Source of the DNA: Sphingobium_A sp965228065
GTDB lineage: Bacteria; Pseudomonadota; Alphaproteobacteria; Sphingomonadales; Sphingomonadaceae
Assembly: GCA_965228065.1 (NCBI GenBank)
Contig: OZ245788.1
Location: forward strand, 806,001-870,000
Direction: 5' to 3'
DNA: 64,000 nucleotides
Under the pieces are notes generated by a model, which was given only the letters and a program-made list of their open reading frames with translations, ran no database searches and was not told the DNA's origin. Position numbers and translations under genes: made by a program. Shown piece by piece: positions 25,979-34,913 of this stretch (position 1 is its first letter; each line of letters opens with the position of its first letter).

Positions 25979-27106
25979 ATGGAATTGGGACTTTCCGAAG
26001 AACAGCGCATGCTGCAGGATACGGTGCGCCAGCTCTGCGAGAGCAGGTTCCCGCTGACGACGCTGCGCCGGACCGAAGCCGATCCCGCCGGGCTGGATCG
26101 CGCCTTCTGGACGCAGCTGTGCGAAATCGGCGTGCCGGCGATGCCGATCGCGCCAGACCATGGCGGGCTCGGCTTCGGCATGCTCGAAACCGCGCTCGTC
26201 TTCGAACAGCTCGGGCGGCAACTCGCAATTACGCCCCTTTTCACCAGCTCGCTTGTCGCCGCCGCATTGCTCGCCGCCAGCGGTGATGCCGCACTGCGAG
26301 ACCATTGGCTGGCGGAGATCGCGCAAGGGGCGATCGTCGCGGTCGCCGCGACAGAACCGGGCGGATCGCTCGCGCACTGCTCCAGCCGTTTCGATCGCAC
26401 CCCCGATGGTATCCGCCTGTCCGGCGTGCAGAAATTCGTGCCATTCGCATCGATCGCATCGGTCCTACTGGTCATCGCCCGCGACAGCGCGAGCGGCGCA
26501 CCGGCCGCGATGCTGGTGCCGCGCGACACGCCGGGCATCACCATCCGTCATCAGGCCAATCTCGCCAGCGAACCCTATTTCGAGGCCACATTCACCCAGG
26601 TTGCTCTGCCGGCGGCGAACCTGCTCGCGATCGACGATCTGCCGCAGCTCTGGCGCGACGTCTCCGCGCGCGGCCATATCGCGCTGGCCGCGCAGGCCGT
26701 GGGCGCGGCGCGGCATGCCCATGAGATCAGCCTGGCCTATGCCAAGACTCGCGAGGCATTCGGCCAGCCCATCGGCGGCTTCCAGGCGATCGCGCATTAT
26801 CTGGCCGATGCGATCGTCGAGATCGAGGGATGCCAGACCCTGTTCCATCAGGCCGCCTGGTTCCACGATCAGGGGCAGCCGTTCGCGGCAGCGGCGGCGA
26901 TCGCAAAACTGCAGGGCTGCGCGATGTTCCGCCGCGTCTCCGCCCTGGCCATCCAGATCCATGGCGGCATCGGCTATACCAGCGAAGCCGATCCCCAGCT
27001 TTTCTTCCGCCGCGCCAAGCAATGGCAATTGCTGAACGGCGACGACGCCTTTCTGGAAGACGAGATCGCCCGGCTGACGATCGACCCGGCCCCCGCCCAT
27101 GTTTGA
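25979..27106 (+). CDS. Acyl-CoA dehydrogenase, subunit-type
   Basis: A 375-residue FAD-dependent dehydrogenase starting MELGLSEEQRMLQDTVRQL, with VAVAATEPGGSLAHCSS and the C-terminal QIHGGIGYTSEADPQLFFRR. The short length and the catalytic-loop differences suggest one subunit of a heteromeric enzyme of the kind used on steroid-derived acyl-CoAs, possibly paired with 37983-39173 or 46285-47448. The start at 25979 is chosen because GGAGCG precedes it and the family N-terminus begins there; ATG 25961 is possible. First gene of an overlapping operon of 11 genes. Confidence 0.82.
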   Translation: MELGLSEEQRMLQDTVRQLCESRFPLTTLRRTEADPAGLDRAFWTQLCEIGVPAMPIAPDHGGLGFGMLETALVFEQLGRQLAITPLFTSSLVAAALLAASGDAALRDHWLAEIAQGAIVAVAATEPGGSLAHCSSRFDRTPDGIRLSGVQKFVPFASIASVLLVIARDSASGAPAAMLVPRDTPGITIRHQANLASEPYFEATFTQVALPAANLLAIDDLPQLWRDVSARGHIALAAQAVGAARHAHEISLAYAKTREAFGQPIGGFQAIAHYLADAIVEIEGCQTLFHQAAWFHDQGQPFAAAAAIAKLQGCAMFRRVSALAIQIHGGIGYTSEADPQLFFRRAKQWQLLNGDDAFLEDEIARLTIDPAPAHV

Positions 27107-27893
27107 GACGATCGACTATCGCGTCGAGGACGGCATCGCGCTCCTCCGGCTGAACCGGCCGGAACGCTTGAACGCGATCGACCAGCGCATGCATCTCGAG
27201 CTGCCACAGGCATGGGCGCACTTCCGCACCGATCCCACCGCGATCGTCGCCATCGTCACCGGAGCCGGCGACAAAGCGTTCTGCACGGGGGCCGATATCG
27301 GGAACCTGCCCATACTCGACGAGACACGAGGCGCAGGCGACGCGATCGGCTGGACCAGCCTGCAGAACCGGGTCTGGAAGCCCGTGATCTGCGCGGTCAA
27401 CGGACTGACCATGGGCGGCGGCCTGCACTTCGTGGCCGACTCCGATATCGTGCTCGCCAGCCACAACGCCCAATTCTGCGACAGCCATGTCAGCGTCGGG
27501 CTGGTATCTGGTCTGGAGCCGATATCGCTGTCGCGCCGTATGCCGCTGGAGGCGGTGTTGAGGCTTGCCCTTGTCGGCCGCGACGAGCGGATGACGGCCG
27601 AACAGGCGCTGCGCCTCGGCATGGTCGGCGAAGTGGTCGCGCCAGAGGCACTGCTGCCCCGCGCCCATGTGATCGCGCGCAGCATCGCGAAAAACTCGCC
27701 CAGCGCGATGGCCCGCACCAAGAAGGCGATCTGGCGTTCGCTCGACCTCCCGCTGCACCAGGCGCTGGACCGGGCATGGCAGGATATCCTGCGGCACAAT
27801 CGGGAGGCAGATTTCGCGGAAGGCTGCGCGGCCTTCGCGGAGCGGCGCGCGCCGGTCTGGCAATCCTGGACGGGCGAGGACGCGGATGACTGA
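27099..27893 (+). CDS. Enoyl-CoA hydratase/isomerase family protein
   Basis: A 264-residue crotonase with LNRPERLNAIDQRM, the oxyanion-hole segment GAGDKAFCTGADIGN and VNGLTMGGGLHFVADSD. It overlaps the dehydrogenase gene before it and the crotonase gene after it by 8 bp each. It likely hydrates or isomerises the unsaturated CoA ester made by the preceding dehydrogenase. Specificity is not visible. Confidence 0.87.
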   Translation: MFETIDYRVEDGIALLRLNRPERLNAIDQRMHLELPQAWAHFRTDPTAIVAIVTGAGDKAFCTGADIGNLPILDETRGAGDAIGWTSLQNRVWKPVICAVNGLTMGGGLHFVADSDIVLASHNAQFCDSHVSVGLVSGLEPISLSRRMPLEAVLRLALVGRDERMTAEQALRLGMVGEVVAPEALLPRAHVIARSIAKNSPSAMARTKKAIWRSLDLPLHQALDRAWQDILRHNREADFAEGCAAFAERRAPVWQSWTGEDADD

Positions 27894-28635
27894 ACCCGCC
27901 ACCATCCGCATCGAACGCACCGGCGCGGTCGGGCTGATCACGCTCGACCGGCCGGATCGGCTGAACGCCTATACCCCCGACATGGGCGACGAACTGGTCG
28001 ACGGTTTCCGTAGCCTCGCCACCGACAACGCCGTCGGCGCGATCGTCGTCACCGGCGCAGGCCGTGCCTTTTGCGCGGGCGCGGATCGGGCGTTTCTGGA
28101 CGGACGGCTCAGCCGGCACGGCAAGCCGATCGGCGAAGAGCATTTCGTCGCCGGCTTCACCGAGGAACTGGTCTCGCTGCCCAAGCCGACCATCGCCGCA
28201 GTCAATGGCCCAGCGGTGGGCATCGGCGCGACGATGCTGCTCTCATTCGATTTCCGCCTCGCCGGGCGCGGTGCCAGCTTCGCCTTTCCCTTCGCAAGGC
28301 TGGGCTTGATGCCAGGCATGGGATCGACCCATCTTCTGCCCGCGATCGTCGGCGCAGCCCAGGCGCGCCAGATCCTGTTGTCGGCGGCGACGTTCGATGC
28401 GGCACGCGCGCTGGAGATCGGACTGGTCGGCGACGTGCTGGACGACGACGCGCTGCTCGACGGCGCGATCGCGCTCGGCGCGCGGATCGCGGCGCTCGAC
28501 GGGGCGGCGGTCGCCGGGTGCAAGCGCGCGCTGAACCAGGCGACCCTCACCGGACTGCGCGCGGCCATCGCCCAGGAACGGCGCGAAACCGACATTCTCA
28601 CCGCAAGCAAGCGCGCCGCCGCTGAAGGGCATTGA
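27886..28635 (+). CDS. Enoyl-CoA hydratase/isomerase family protein
   Basis: A 249-residue crotonase: LDRPDRLNAYTPDM, GAGRAFCAGADRAFLDG and VNGPAVGIGATMLLSFDFRL. The distribution of active-site residues suggests hydratase or isomerase activity. Its sequence resembles the leftward crotonase at 41697-42488 (both with GIGATMLL and a following aromatic Phe-Asp), so the two may be paralogues in the same pathway. Confidence 0.87.
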   Translation: MTEPATIRIERTGAVGLITLDRPDRLNAYTPDMGDELVDGFRSLATDNAVGAIVVTGAGRAFCAGADRAFLDGRLSRHGKPIGEEHFVAGFTEELVSLPKPTIAAVNGPAVGIGATMLLSFDFRLAGRGASFAFPFARLGLMPGMGSTHLLPAIVGAAQARQILLSAATFDAARALEIGLVGDVLDDDALLDGAIALGARIAALDGAAVAGCKRALNQATLTGLRAAIAQERRETDILTASKRAAAEGH

Positions 28636-28640
28636 TCACC

Positions 28641-29108
28641 ATGGAACAGATACGGTTCGACGACATCGCCGCGCTGGAGCAGCGCATAACCGATGATTAT
28701 GGCCCGTGGAGCCAGGCGCTCGACGTGCCCCAGTCGATGATCGGTGCCTTCGCCGAGATGACCGGCGACCGGCAATGGATCCATGTCGATGTCGATCGCG
28801 CGGCGGAGGAAAGCCCGTTCGGCACCACCATCGCACATGGCTTCCTGGTGCTCAGCCTGTCGGCCATCATCAAGAACAGCGCCGACTATGCCGTTGTCGG
28901 CCATGCCAGTGCCCTGAACTACGGGCTGGAAAAGGTCCGTTTCATCTCACCCGTGCCGGCAGGCTCGCGCATCCACGGCCGCACGCGGATCGCGCGGGTG
29001 GCGCGCGAAAAGGGCGGCACGATGCTCACCGTGCAGGTCGCGATCCACATCGTCGGCGCTGAAAAGCCGGTGCTGTGTTTCGACTGGATGCTTCTCTACC
29101 GCGGTTGA
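28641..29108 (+). CDS. MaoC-type (R)-specific enoyl-CoA hydratase
   Basis: A hotdog hydratase of about 155 residues. AEMTGDRQWIHVDVDRAAEE and PFGTTIAHGFLVLSLSAI are the hydratase 2 signature, with the Asp and His of the catalytic dyad in place. ATG 28641 follows the crotonase stop; a TTG at 28632 in frame and overlapping that stop is an alternative. It would add water to a 2-enoyl-CoA in the ring-degradation pathway. Confidence 0.85.
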   Translation: MEQIRFDDIAALEQRITDDYGPWSQALDVPQSMIGAFAEMTGDRQWIHVDVDRAAEESPFGTTIAHGFLVLSLSAIIKNSADYAVVGHASALNYGLEKVRFISPVPAGSRIHGRTRIARVAREKGGTMLTVQVAIHIVGAEKPVLCFDWMLLYRG

Positions 29109-29115
29109 TGGCAGG

Positions 29116-29583
29116 ATGATCGAAACCTTTCCCCTGCCCGTCACCGACGACCCCGTCGACGCCGGTTTCTGGCGCGCTTGTGGCGACGGCCGACTGACCG
29201 TCCAGACCTGCCGGGCCTGTGGCCATGTCCAGCATCCGCCTCGCGCGATGTGCCCAGCGTGCCGCTCGACCGATCTGGGCTGGCGCGATGCGGCGGGAAC
29301 GGGGCGGATCTGGTCCTTCACCGTCGCGCATCCGCCGCTGCTGCCCGCCTTCGCCGCGCTCGCCCCCCATGTCGTCGCGCTGGTCGAACTCGACGATTTT
29401 CCCGGCATCCGCATGGTCGGCGCGCTGCTGCGCGATGGCGCCGCGATGTTCGGCGGCGTCGACCCCGCGACGCTGTTCATCGGCGCGCCGATGCGCGTCG
29501 GGTTCGTGCCGATGGCGGACGATGTCGCGCTGCCCTGCTGGACCCCCGTGAAACCCGATCTTTCGAAGGACAATGCATCATGA
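29116..29583 (+). CDS. DUF35 OB-fold/zinc-ribbon protein (ChsH2-like partner)
   Basis: A 155-residue protein with an N-terminal zinc ribbon (Cys32, Cys35, Cys46, Cys49 in TCRACGH and MCPACRS) and an OB-fold. DUF35 proteins are partners of thiolase-like enzymes, for example ChsH2 with the retro-aldolase Ltp2 in steroid degradation. The candidate partner is the thiolase-like protein at 34910-36061, in the same operon. It overlaps the dioxygenase gene by 4 bp. Confidence 0.82.
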   Translation: MIETFPLPVTDDPVDAGFWRACGDGRLTVQTCRACGHVQHPPRAMCPACRSTDLGWRDAAGTGRIWSFTVAHPPLLPAFAALAPHVVALVELDDFPGIRMVGALLRDGAAMFGGVDPATLFIGAPMRVGFVPMADDVALPCWTPVKPDLSKDNAS

Positions 29584-30548
29584 CGGTGAAGGCGCTCGGA
29601 TATATCGGCCTTGGCAGCAGCGACCCCGCCGCCTGGCTTCGCTTCGGCATCGACATGCTGGCGATGATGCCCGCGCGGGCGGTACCCGGCGAAGGCTGGG
29701 GACCACCGGAGGACGGCCGCATCCCCGGCGTCGCGCGCGACGGCACCGTCTTCCTCAAGATGGACGACCGCCAGTGGCGCATCGCGATCCATCCCACCGA
29801 CGGCACCCGCGAACTCCTGTATATGGGGCTGGAACTGGAAGATCATCTTGCGCTGGAGCGGTGCGCGCAGATGCTGCGTGACGAGGGTCATGCGGTGCGG
29901 CCCGCCCGGCCGGAGGAAGCGCGGGCAAGAGCGGTCACCGGCCTGTTCTTCACCCAGGACCCGGCGGGCAACGCACTGGAATTCTTCTACGGGGCCACCA
30001 CCGACTATAATTTCGCGTCGCCCGTGCCGGGTCAGCGTTTCCTGGCCGGCCATCTCGGCCTCGGCCATGTCAACCTGTTCGTCGACAACCAGCCCGCCTG
30101 TTTCGATTTCTACACGCGACTGCTGGGTTTCAAACTCTCCGACTATATACGCTATGGCGAAGAGGCGGCACTCCAGTTCCTGCGCTGCAATCCGCGCCAC
30201 CACAGCATCGCCATGCTCGATTTCGGCGTGGGCAACACGCTTCAGCACCTGATGGTCGAGATGGAGACCATCGACGATGTCGGCAAGGCGCTCGATCGCG
30301 CGAAGCGACTGGGTTTCGCCACGGTCAGTTCGCTCGGCCGCCACCGCAACGACGGCACGCTGTCCTTCTACATGAGTTCGCCCGGCACCGTCGATATCGA
30401 GGTCGGCTGCCAGGGCAAGATCCTCGACGAGACCTGGACCGCCAACGAATTCTGCGAGGGCGACGTCTGGGGGCATGACGGGCTGGTGGAGGCGGTGATG
30501 GAAGCCGGCGATGCCGCGCGCCGCCGGGTCGAGGCCGGATCGCGATGA
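29580..30548 (+). CDS. Type I extradiol ring-cleavage dioxygenase (edcB/oecC-like)
   Basis: A 322-residue two-domain VOC dioxygenase. The three iron ligands of type I extradiol enzymes are visible: His163 (GLGHVNLF), His223 (LQHLMVEM) and Glu274 (VDIEVGC); spacing follows BphC/HsaC-type enzymes. It would cleave a catecholic ring next to a hydroxyl (meta cleavage). Within an estrogen-type pathway this is the 4-hydroxyestrone 4,5-dioxygenase step; biphenyl- or naphthalene-type catechols are the alternative. Its stop overlaps the start of the ferredoxin oxidoreductase gene, coupling the two steps. Confidence 0.85.
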   Translation: MTVKALGYIGLGSSDPAAWLRFGIDMLAMMPARAVPGEGWGPPEDGRIPGVARDGTVFLKMDDRQWRIAIHPTDGTRELLYMGLELEDHLALERCAQMLRDEGHAVRPARPEEARARAVTGLFFTQDPAGNALEFFYGATTDYNFASPVPGQRFLAGHLGLGHVNLFVDNQPACFDFYTRLLGFKLSDYIRYGEEAALQFLRCNPRHHSIAMLDFGVGNTLQHLMVEMETIDDVGKALDRAKRLGFATVSSLGRHRNDGTLSFYMSSPGTVDIEVGCQGKILDETWTANEFCEGDVWGHDGLVEAVMEAGDAARRRVEAGSR

Positions 30549-33500
30549 CGGCGATGGCCGGGATCGATACGGCGTATCGGCTGGAGGATCGCTATACCCG
30601 CGACCACGGCCGCGTCTTCCTGTCGGGTTCGCAGGCGCTCGTCCGCCTGCCGATGATGCAGCGGCAACGCGATCTGGCGGCAGGACTCAACACCGCAGGC
30701 TTCATCTCCGGCTATACCGGCTCGCCGCTCGGCGGCTACGACATCGCGCTCAAGCAGGTGCCCGATCTGCTCGAACAGCATCACATCCATTTCGAGCCCG
30801 GCATCAACGAGGATATGGGCGCGACCGCCGTGTGGGGATCGCAGCAGGTCCATCTCGCCGGGCAGGCCCGTTACGACGGGGTGTTCGGCATCTGGTATGG
30901 CAAGGGGCCGGGCGTCGACCGGTCGGGCGATGCGCTCAAACATGGCAGCTATTCGGGCTCGGCGCCCAATGGCGGGGTGCTGGTGCTGGCCGGGGACGAT
31001 CACGGCGCCAAATCATCGACCATCGCGCATCAGAGCGATCATGCCTTCATCCATTTCGGCATGCCCTATTTCAATCCCGCGACGGTGCAGGACTATCTCG
31101 ACCTCGGGCTGCACGGCTTCGCCCTGTCGCGCCATTCGGGCTGCTGGATCGGGATGAAATGCGTGACTGACACGATCGAGAGCAGCGCCTCGGTCGATAT
31201 CGATCCGGGCCGCGTCACCATCACCCTGCCCGGAGAGGACGGTGCGCGCGGCGCCCGCAATACGCGCTGGGCGGTTCCGGCACTCGCCACCGAGAAACGC
31301 CATTATCAGGAAAGGCTGCCCGCGGTTCTCGCCTATGTCCGCGCGAACGGACTCGACCGGACGATCATCGACGCGCCTGTCCGGCAACTGGGCATCGTCA
31401 CCTCGGGCAAAGCCTTTCTCGACGTGATGCAGGCGATCGAGGAACTCGGCCTGAGCGAGGCCGACTGCGCCGGACTCGGACTGTCGGTGATGAAGATCGC
31501 CATGCCCTGGCCGCTCGAACCCGATGCCGTGCGCGCCTTTGCCACCGGCAATCGCGAACTTCTGGTCATCGAGGAGAAGCGCCCGGTCATCGAGGAACAG
31601 ATCGCCCGGCAACTGATCAACCTCACGGATCGCCCCGCGCTTCTCGGCAAGCATGACATGGACGGGCGTCCGCTGGTTCCCGCCGAAGGCGAACTCTCGC
31701 CACGCCTCGTCGCGCGGATCGTCGGCGAACGGATCGTGGCGCTGACCGGCGACGCCCGCGCGGCCGCGGCGCTCGACCGGATCGTGCGAGAGGACGCCGG
31801 CACTGCGACCGGCGCCGCATCGCTCGTCCGCCTGCCGAGCTTCTGCGCGGGCTGCCCGCACAACCGATCGACCAAATTGCCCGACGGCAGCATGGCGTTC
31901 GGCGGCATCGGCTGTCACGGCATGGCGACCTTCCTGCCCGAGCGGAACACGCCGACATTGTTCCAGATGGGCGGCGAAGGCGCGTCATGGATCGGCATGG
32001 CGCCGTTCACCGATCGGGGACACATCTTCCAGAATCTGGGCGACGGCACCTATTATCATTCGGGCCTGATGGCGATCCGCGCCGCCGCCGCGGCCGGCAT
32101 CAACATCACTTACAAGATTCTGGTCAACGACGCGATCGCCATGACCGGCGGCCAGGACATCGCGGGCAAGATGCGCGTCGACATACTGACCCGGCAGCTC
32201 GAAGCCGAAGGCATCCGCGCGATCGCGGTCGTGACCGACCGGCCGGACGCCTATCCGAAGGACGCCCGCTTCGCCCCCGGCACCACCATCCACCATCGCG
32301 ACGAACTGGACGCGGTGCAGCGGCGGCTGCGCGACCTGCCGGGCGTCACCGCGATCGTCTATGATCAGGGCTGCGCGACCGAACTGCGCCGCCGCCGCAA
32401 GCGCGGCAAGGCCGTCGATCCCGACCATCGCCCCTTCATCAACAGCCGGGTGTGCGAAGGCTGCGGCGATTGCTCGGTCCAGTCGAACTGCATCGCGATC
32501 GAGCCCGTCGAAACGGCGTTGGGCCGCAAGCGGCGGATCAACCAGTCCGCCTGCAACAAGGATCTGTCCTGCCTCGACGGTTACTGCCCCAGTTTCGTGA
32601 CCGTTCGGGGCGGCAGCCCGCGCAAACGCGCGGGCAGCGGGGCAAAGGGCGATGGCGAGGCGATCGCCGCCGCGCTGCCGGCCCCCGCCGTCGCATCGGT
32701 CGAAACGCCGTTCAGCCTGCTCATCACCGGCATCGGCGGATCGGGCGTCGTGACGCTGGGCGCGATCCTGGGCATGGCGGCCCATCTGGAGGGCAAGGGA
32801 TGTTCGGTGCTGGACGTGACCGGCCTCGCCCAGCGCAACGGCCCGGTCGCCAGCCATGTCCGCGTCGCCGCCTCGCCCGACGCACTGCGCGCCACCCGCA
32901 TCGCGCGCGCCGATCTCGTGCTCGGCAGCGATATCGTGGTGACCGCCAGCCCGGCAATGCTGGGCAGCCTGTCGCCCGGCCACACGCGCGCGATCGTCAA
33001 CAATCACGTATCCCCCACCGCCGATTTCGCGAGCAATCCCGACCTGAACCTGTCGTCCGTCGCGATGGAGGACATGATCCGCGCGCGGACCGGCCAGGTC
33101 GAGTTCGTCGAGGCGAACCGCATGGCCTATGCTCTGATGGGCAACGAGGTGGCAGCGAATCTGATGCTTGTCGGCTATGCCGCGCAGCGCGGCTGGCTGC
33201 CATTCTCGCTCGCCGCGATCGACCGGGCGATCGCGCTCAACGGCACGTCCGTCGAGATGAACCGGCAGGCGCTGGCATGGGGGCGGATCGCCGCCGCCGA
33301 GCCGGACCGCCTGTCCGCCATGCTCGCCCCGCCCCCGGCCACCGACGCAACGCCGGAAAGCCTGGACGCGATCGTCGAGCGCAATGTCGCGGAACTTCGC
33401 GACTATCAGGATGCCCGTTATGCCGAGCGCCATCGCCGGCTTGTCGACCAGGCGCGCGCCGCCGAACAGGGGATGGGCGGCGGAGACGCGTTCGCCAGCG

Positions 33501-34039
33501 CCGTCGCGCGCAATCACTTCAAGCTGATGGCCTATAAGGACGAATATGAGGTCGCCCGGCTGCTCACCGCGCCATCCTTCCGCGCGATGCTGGCGGAGGA
33601 ATTCGAGGGCGATTTCCGCATCGAATATAATATGGCCCCGCCCCTGCTCCAGCGACGCGATCCGCTGACCGGCCGTTATCCCAAGCGCCGCTTCGGTGCC
33701 TGGATGACGCCACTGCTGAAGCTGCTGGCACGCGGCAAGCGGCTGCGCGGTACCGTCCTCGATCCGTTCGGCCATGCCGCGCATCGCCGTGCCGAACGCG
33801 CTCTGATCGCGGACTATGAGCACGATGTCGCGCGGCTCGCCAAGGCGCTGACGGCAGACCGGCTGGCGCTTTCGATCGAGATCGCAGCACTTCCCGAACG
33901 GATCCGCGGCTTCGACACGGTGAAGGACGCGTCGATCGAGGAGGTGCGGCGCCGGAAAGCGTCGCTCGAAGAACAATTGGCCGGAGCGGACCGCGATGAC
34001 GCGCCGCAAGACAGTGGGAAACAGCATGAACATGCTTGA
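30545..34039 (+). CDS. Indolepyruvate:ferredoxin oxidoreductase-like fusion (edcC-like)
   Basis: A 1,164-residue multi-domain 2-oxoacid oxidoreductase. The order is an N-terminal pyruvate-ferredoxin-type domain (YTGSPLGGYDIALKQ), a TPP-binding domain (CAGCPHNRSTKLPDG, AMTGGQD), a cysteine-rich 4Fe-4S stretch (CEGCGDCSVQSNC), and a gamma domain (ITGIGGSGVVTLGAILGM, then the C-terminal DUF6537-type part). It oxidatively decarboxylates a 2-oxoacid to a CoA ester. In C. tardaugens the homologue EdcC acts after ring meta-cleavage of 4-hydroxyestrone. The overlap with the extradiol dioxygenase gene strongly supports this role here. Confidence 0.85.
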   Translation: MTAMAGIDTAYRLEDRYTRDHGRVFLSGSQALVRLPMMQRQRDLAAGLNTAGFISGYTGSPLGGYDIALKQVPDLLEQHHIHFEPGINEDMGATAVWGSQQVHLAGQARYDGVFGIWYGKGPGVDRSGDALKHGSYSGSAPNGGVLVLAGDDHGAKSSTIAHQSDHAFIHFGMPYFNPATVQDYLDLGLHGFALSRHSGCWIGMKCVTDTIESSASVDIDPGRVTITLPGEDGARGARNTRWAVPALATEKRHYQERLPAVLAYVRANGLDRTIIDAPVRQLGIVTSGKAFLDVMQAIEELGLSEADCAGLGLSVMKIAMPWPLEPDAVRAFATGNRELLVIEEKRPVIEEQIARQLINLTDRPALLGKHDMDGRPLVPAEGELSPRLVARIVGERIVALTGDARAAAALDRIVREDAGTATGAASLVRLPSFCAGCPHNRSTKLPDGSMAFGGIGCHGMATFLPERNTPTLFQMGGEGASWIGMAPFTDRGHIFQNLGDGTYYHSGLMAIRAAAAAGINITYKILVNDAIAMTGGQDIAGKMRVDILTRQLEAEGIRAIAVVTDRPDAYPKDARFAPGTTIHHRDELDAVQRRLRDLPGVTAIVYDQGCATELRRRRKRGKAVDPDHRPFINSRVCEGCGDCSVQSNCIAIEPVETALGRKRRINQSACNKDLSCLDGYCPSFVTVRGGSPRKRAGSGAKGDGEAIAAALPAPAVASVETPFSLLITGIGGSGVVTLGAILGMAAHLEGKGCSVLDVTGLAQRNGPVASHVRVAASPDALRATRIARADLVLGSDIVVTASPAMLGSLSPGHTRAIVNNHVSPTADFASNPDLNLSSVAMEDMIRARTGQVEFVEANRMAYALMGNEVAANLMLVGYAAQRGWLPFSLAAIDRAIALNGTSVEMNRQALAWGRIAAAEPDRLSAMLAPPPATDATPESLDAIVERNVAELRDYQDARYAERHRRLVDQARAAEQGMGGGDAFASAVARNHFKLMAYKDEYEVARLLTAPSFRAMLAEEFEGDFRIEYNMAPPLLQRRDPLTGRYPKRRFGAWMTPLLKLLARGKRLRGTVLDPFGHAAHRRAERALIADYEHDVARLAKALTADRLALSIEIAALPERIRGFDTVKDASIEEVRRRKASLEEQLAGADRDDAPQDSGKQHEHA

Positions 34040-34913
34040 AGGCAAGGCCGCAGTCGTCACCGGCGGCGGACGCGGGATCGGGCGGGGTCATTGCCTGCAG
34101 CTCGCATCGGCCGGCGCCAGGGTGATCGTCAACGATATCGACGGCGAGGTCGCGGATCAGGTGGTGGCGGACATCCGCGCAGCAGGCGGCACCGCCGAAA
34201 GCGGCGTGATCGGCATCGGCAGCCGCGAGGGCGCCGAAGCGCTTGTCGCGCGCTGCATCGAGCGGTTCGGGGCCATCGACATATTGGTCAACAATGCCGG
34301 CAATCTGCGCGATCGCACGTTCCTGCGGATGACCGACGAGGAATTCGACGCGGTCTGGACCGTCCATGTGAAGGGGAGTTTCTGGTGCGGCCAGGCAGCC
34401 GCGCTGGCGATGCGCGACAGCGGACGCGGGGGCACGATCATCAATACCACGTCCGGCGCGCATTTCGGCAGTTTCGGCCAGACCAACTATGCCGCGGCCA
34501 AGGGCGCGATCGCATCCATGACCTATACCTGGGCGCTGGAGCTGGCGCGCCACGGCATCCGGGTGAATGCGATCGGCCCGACGGGCACGACCCGCATGTC
34601 CGACAGTTTCGCGGGCGGATCAGCCCCGCTGCCCTATGTCGATCCGGCCCTGAACGGCGCGCTCGTCGCCTTTCTGTGCAGCGATCTGGCGGCCAGGATC
34701 AGCGGACAGGTCTTCGGTTCGGGCGGCGAGCGGGTGTCGCACATGGTGCAGCCCCATTATGGCAAGACGCTGATCCGCGAAGGCGGCTGGACGCTCGAGG
34801 CCCTTGCCGAACATTTCACGCGCCAGCTCGCCGGGGAATTCGGCGCGCTCGGCATGCTGGGCCAGCCCTATCCCTTTCATGGCGGCGTCGCCGCGCCGGA
34901 CGCGCGGCCGTGA
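34026..34913 (+). CDS. SDR family, MFE-type hydroxyacyl-CoA dehydrogenase
   Basis: About 295 residues. TGGGRGIGRGHCLQLASAG is the cofactor motif, ILVNNAGNLRDRTFLRMTDE and NYAAAKGAIASMT complete the SDR fold. The longer C-terminus after the SDR core is like the (3R)-hydroxyacyl-CoA dehydrogenase part of peroxisomal multifunctional enzymes. The ATG at 34026 overlaps the oxidoreductase stop; further start ATG at 34032. Confidence 0.85.
   Translation: MNMLEGKAAVVTGGGRGIGRGHCLQLASAGARVIVNDIDGEVADQVVADIRAAGGTAESGVIGIGSREGAEALVARCIERFGAIDILVNNAGNLRDRTFLRMTDEEFDAVWTVHVKGSFWCGQAAALAMRDSGRGGTIINTTSGAHFGSFGQTNYAAAKGAIASMTYTWALELARHGIRVNAIGPTGTTRMSDSFAGGSAPLPYVDPALNGALVAFLCSDLAARISGQVFGSGGERVSHMVQPHYGKTLIREGGWTLEALAEHFTRQLAGEFGALGMLGQPYPFHGGVAAPDARP

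Noticed and set aside
31985..34060. A 691-codon minus-strand frame inside the oxidoreductase gene
   Set aside because: A typical high-GC antisense shadow without any domain; the plus-strand protein is a clear family member with all motifs.
34091..34909. A long upstream extension in frame with the thiolase-fold protein, suggesting a fusion
   Set aside because: The extension overlaps the SDR gene in another frame and is arginine-rich; GTG at 34910 overlapping the SDR stop gives the natural N-terminus.
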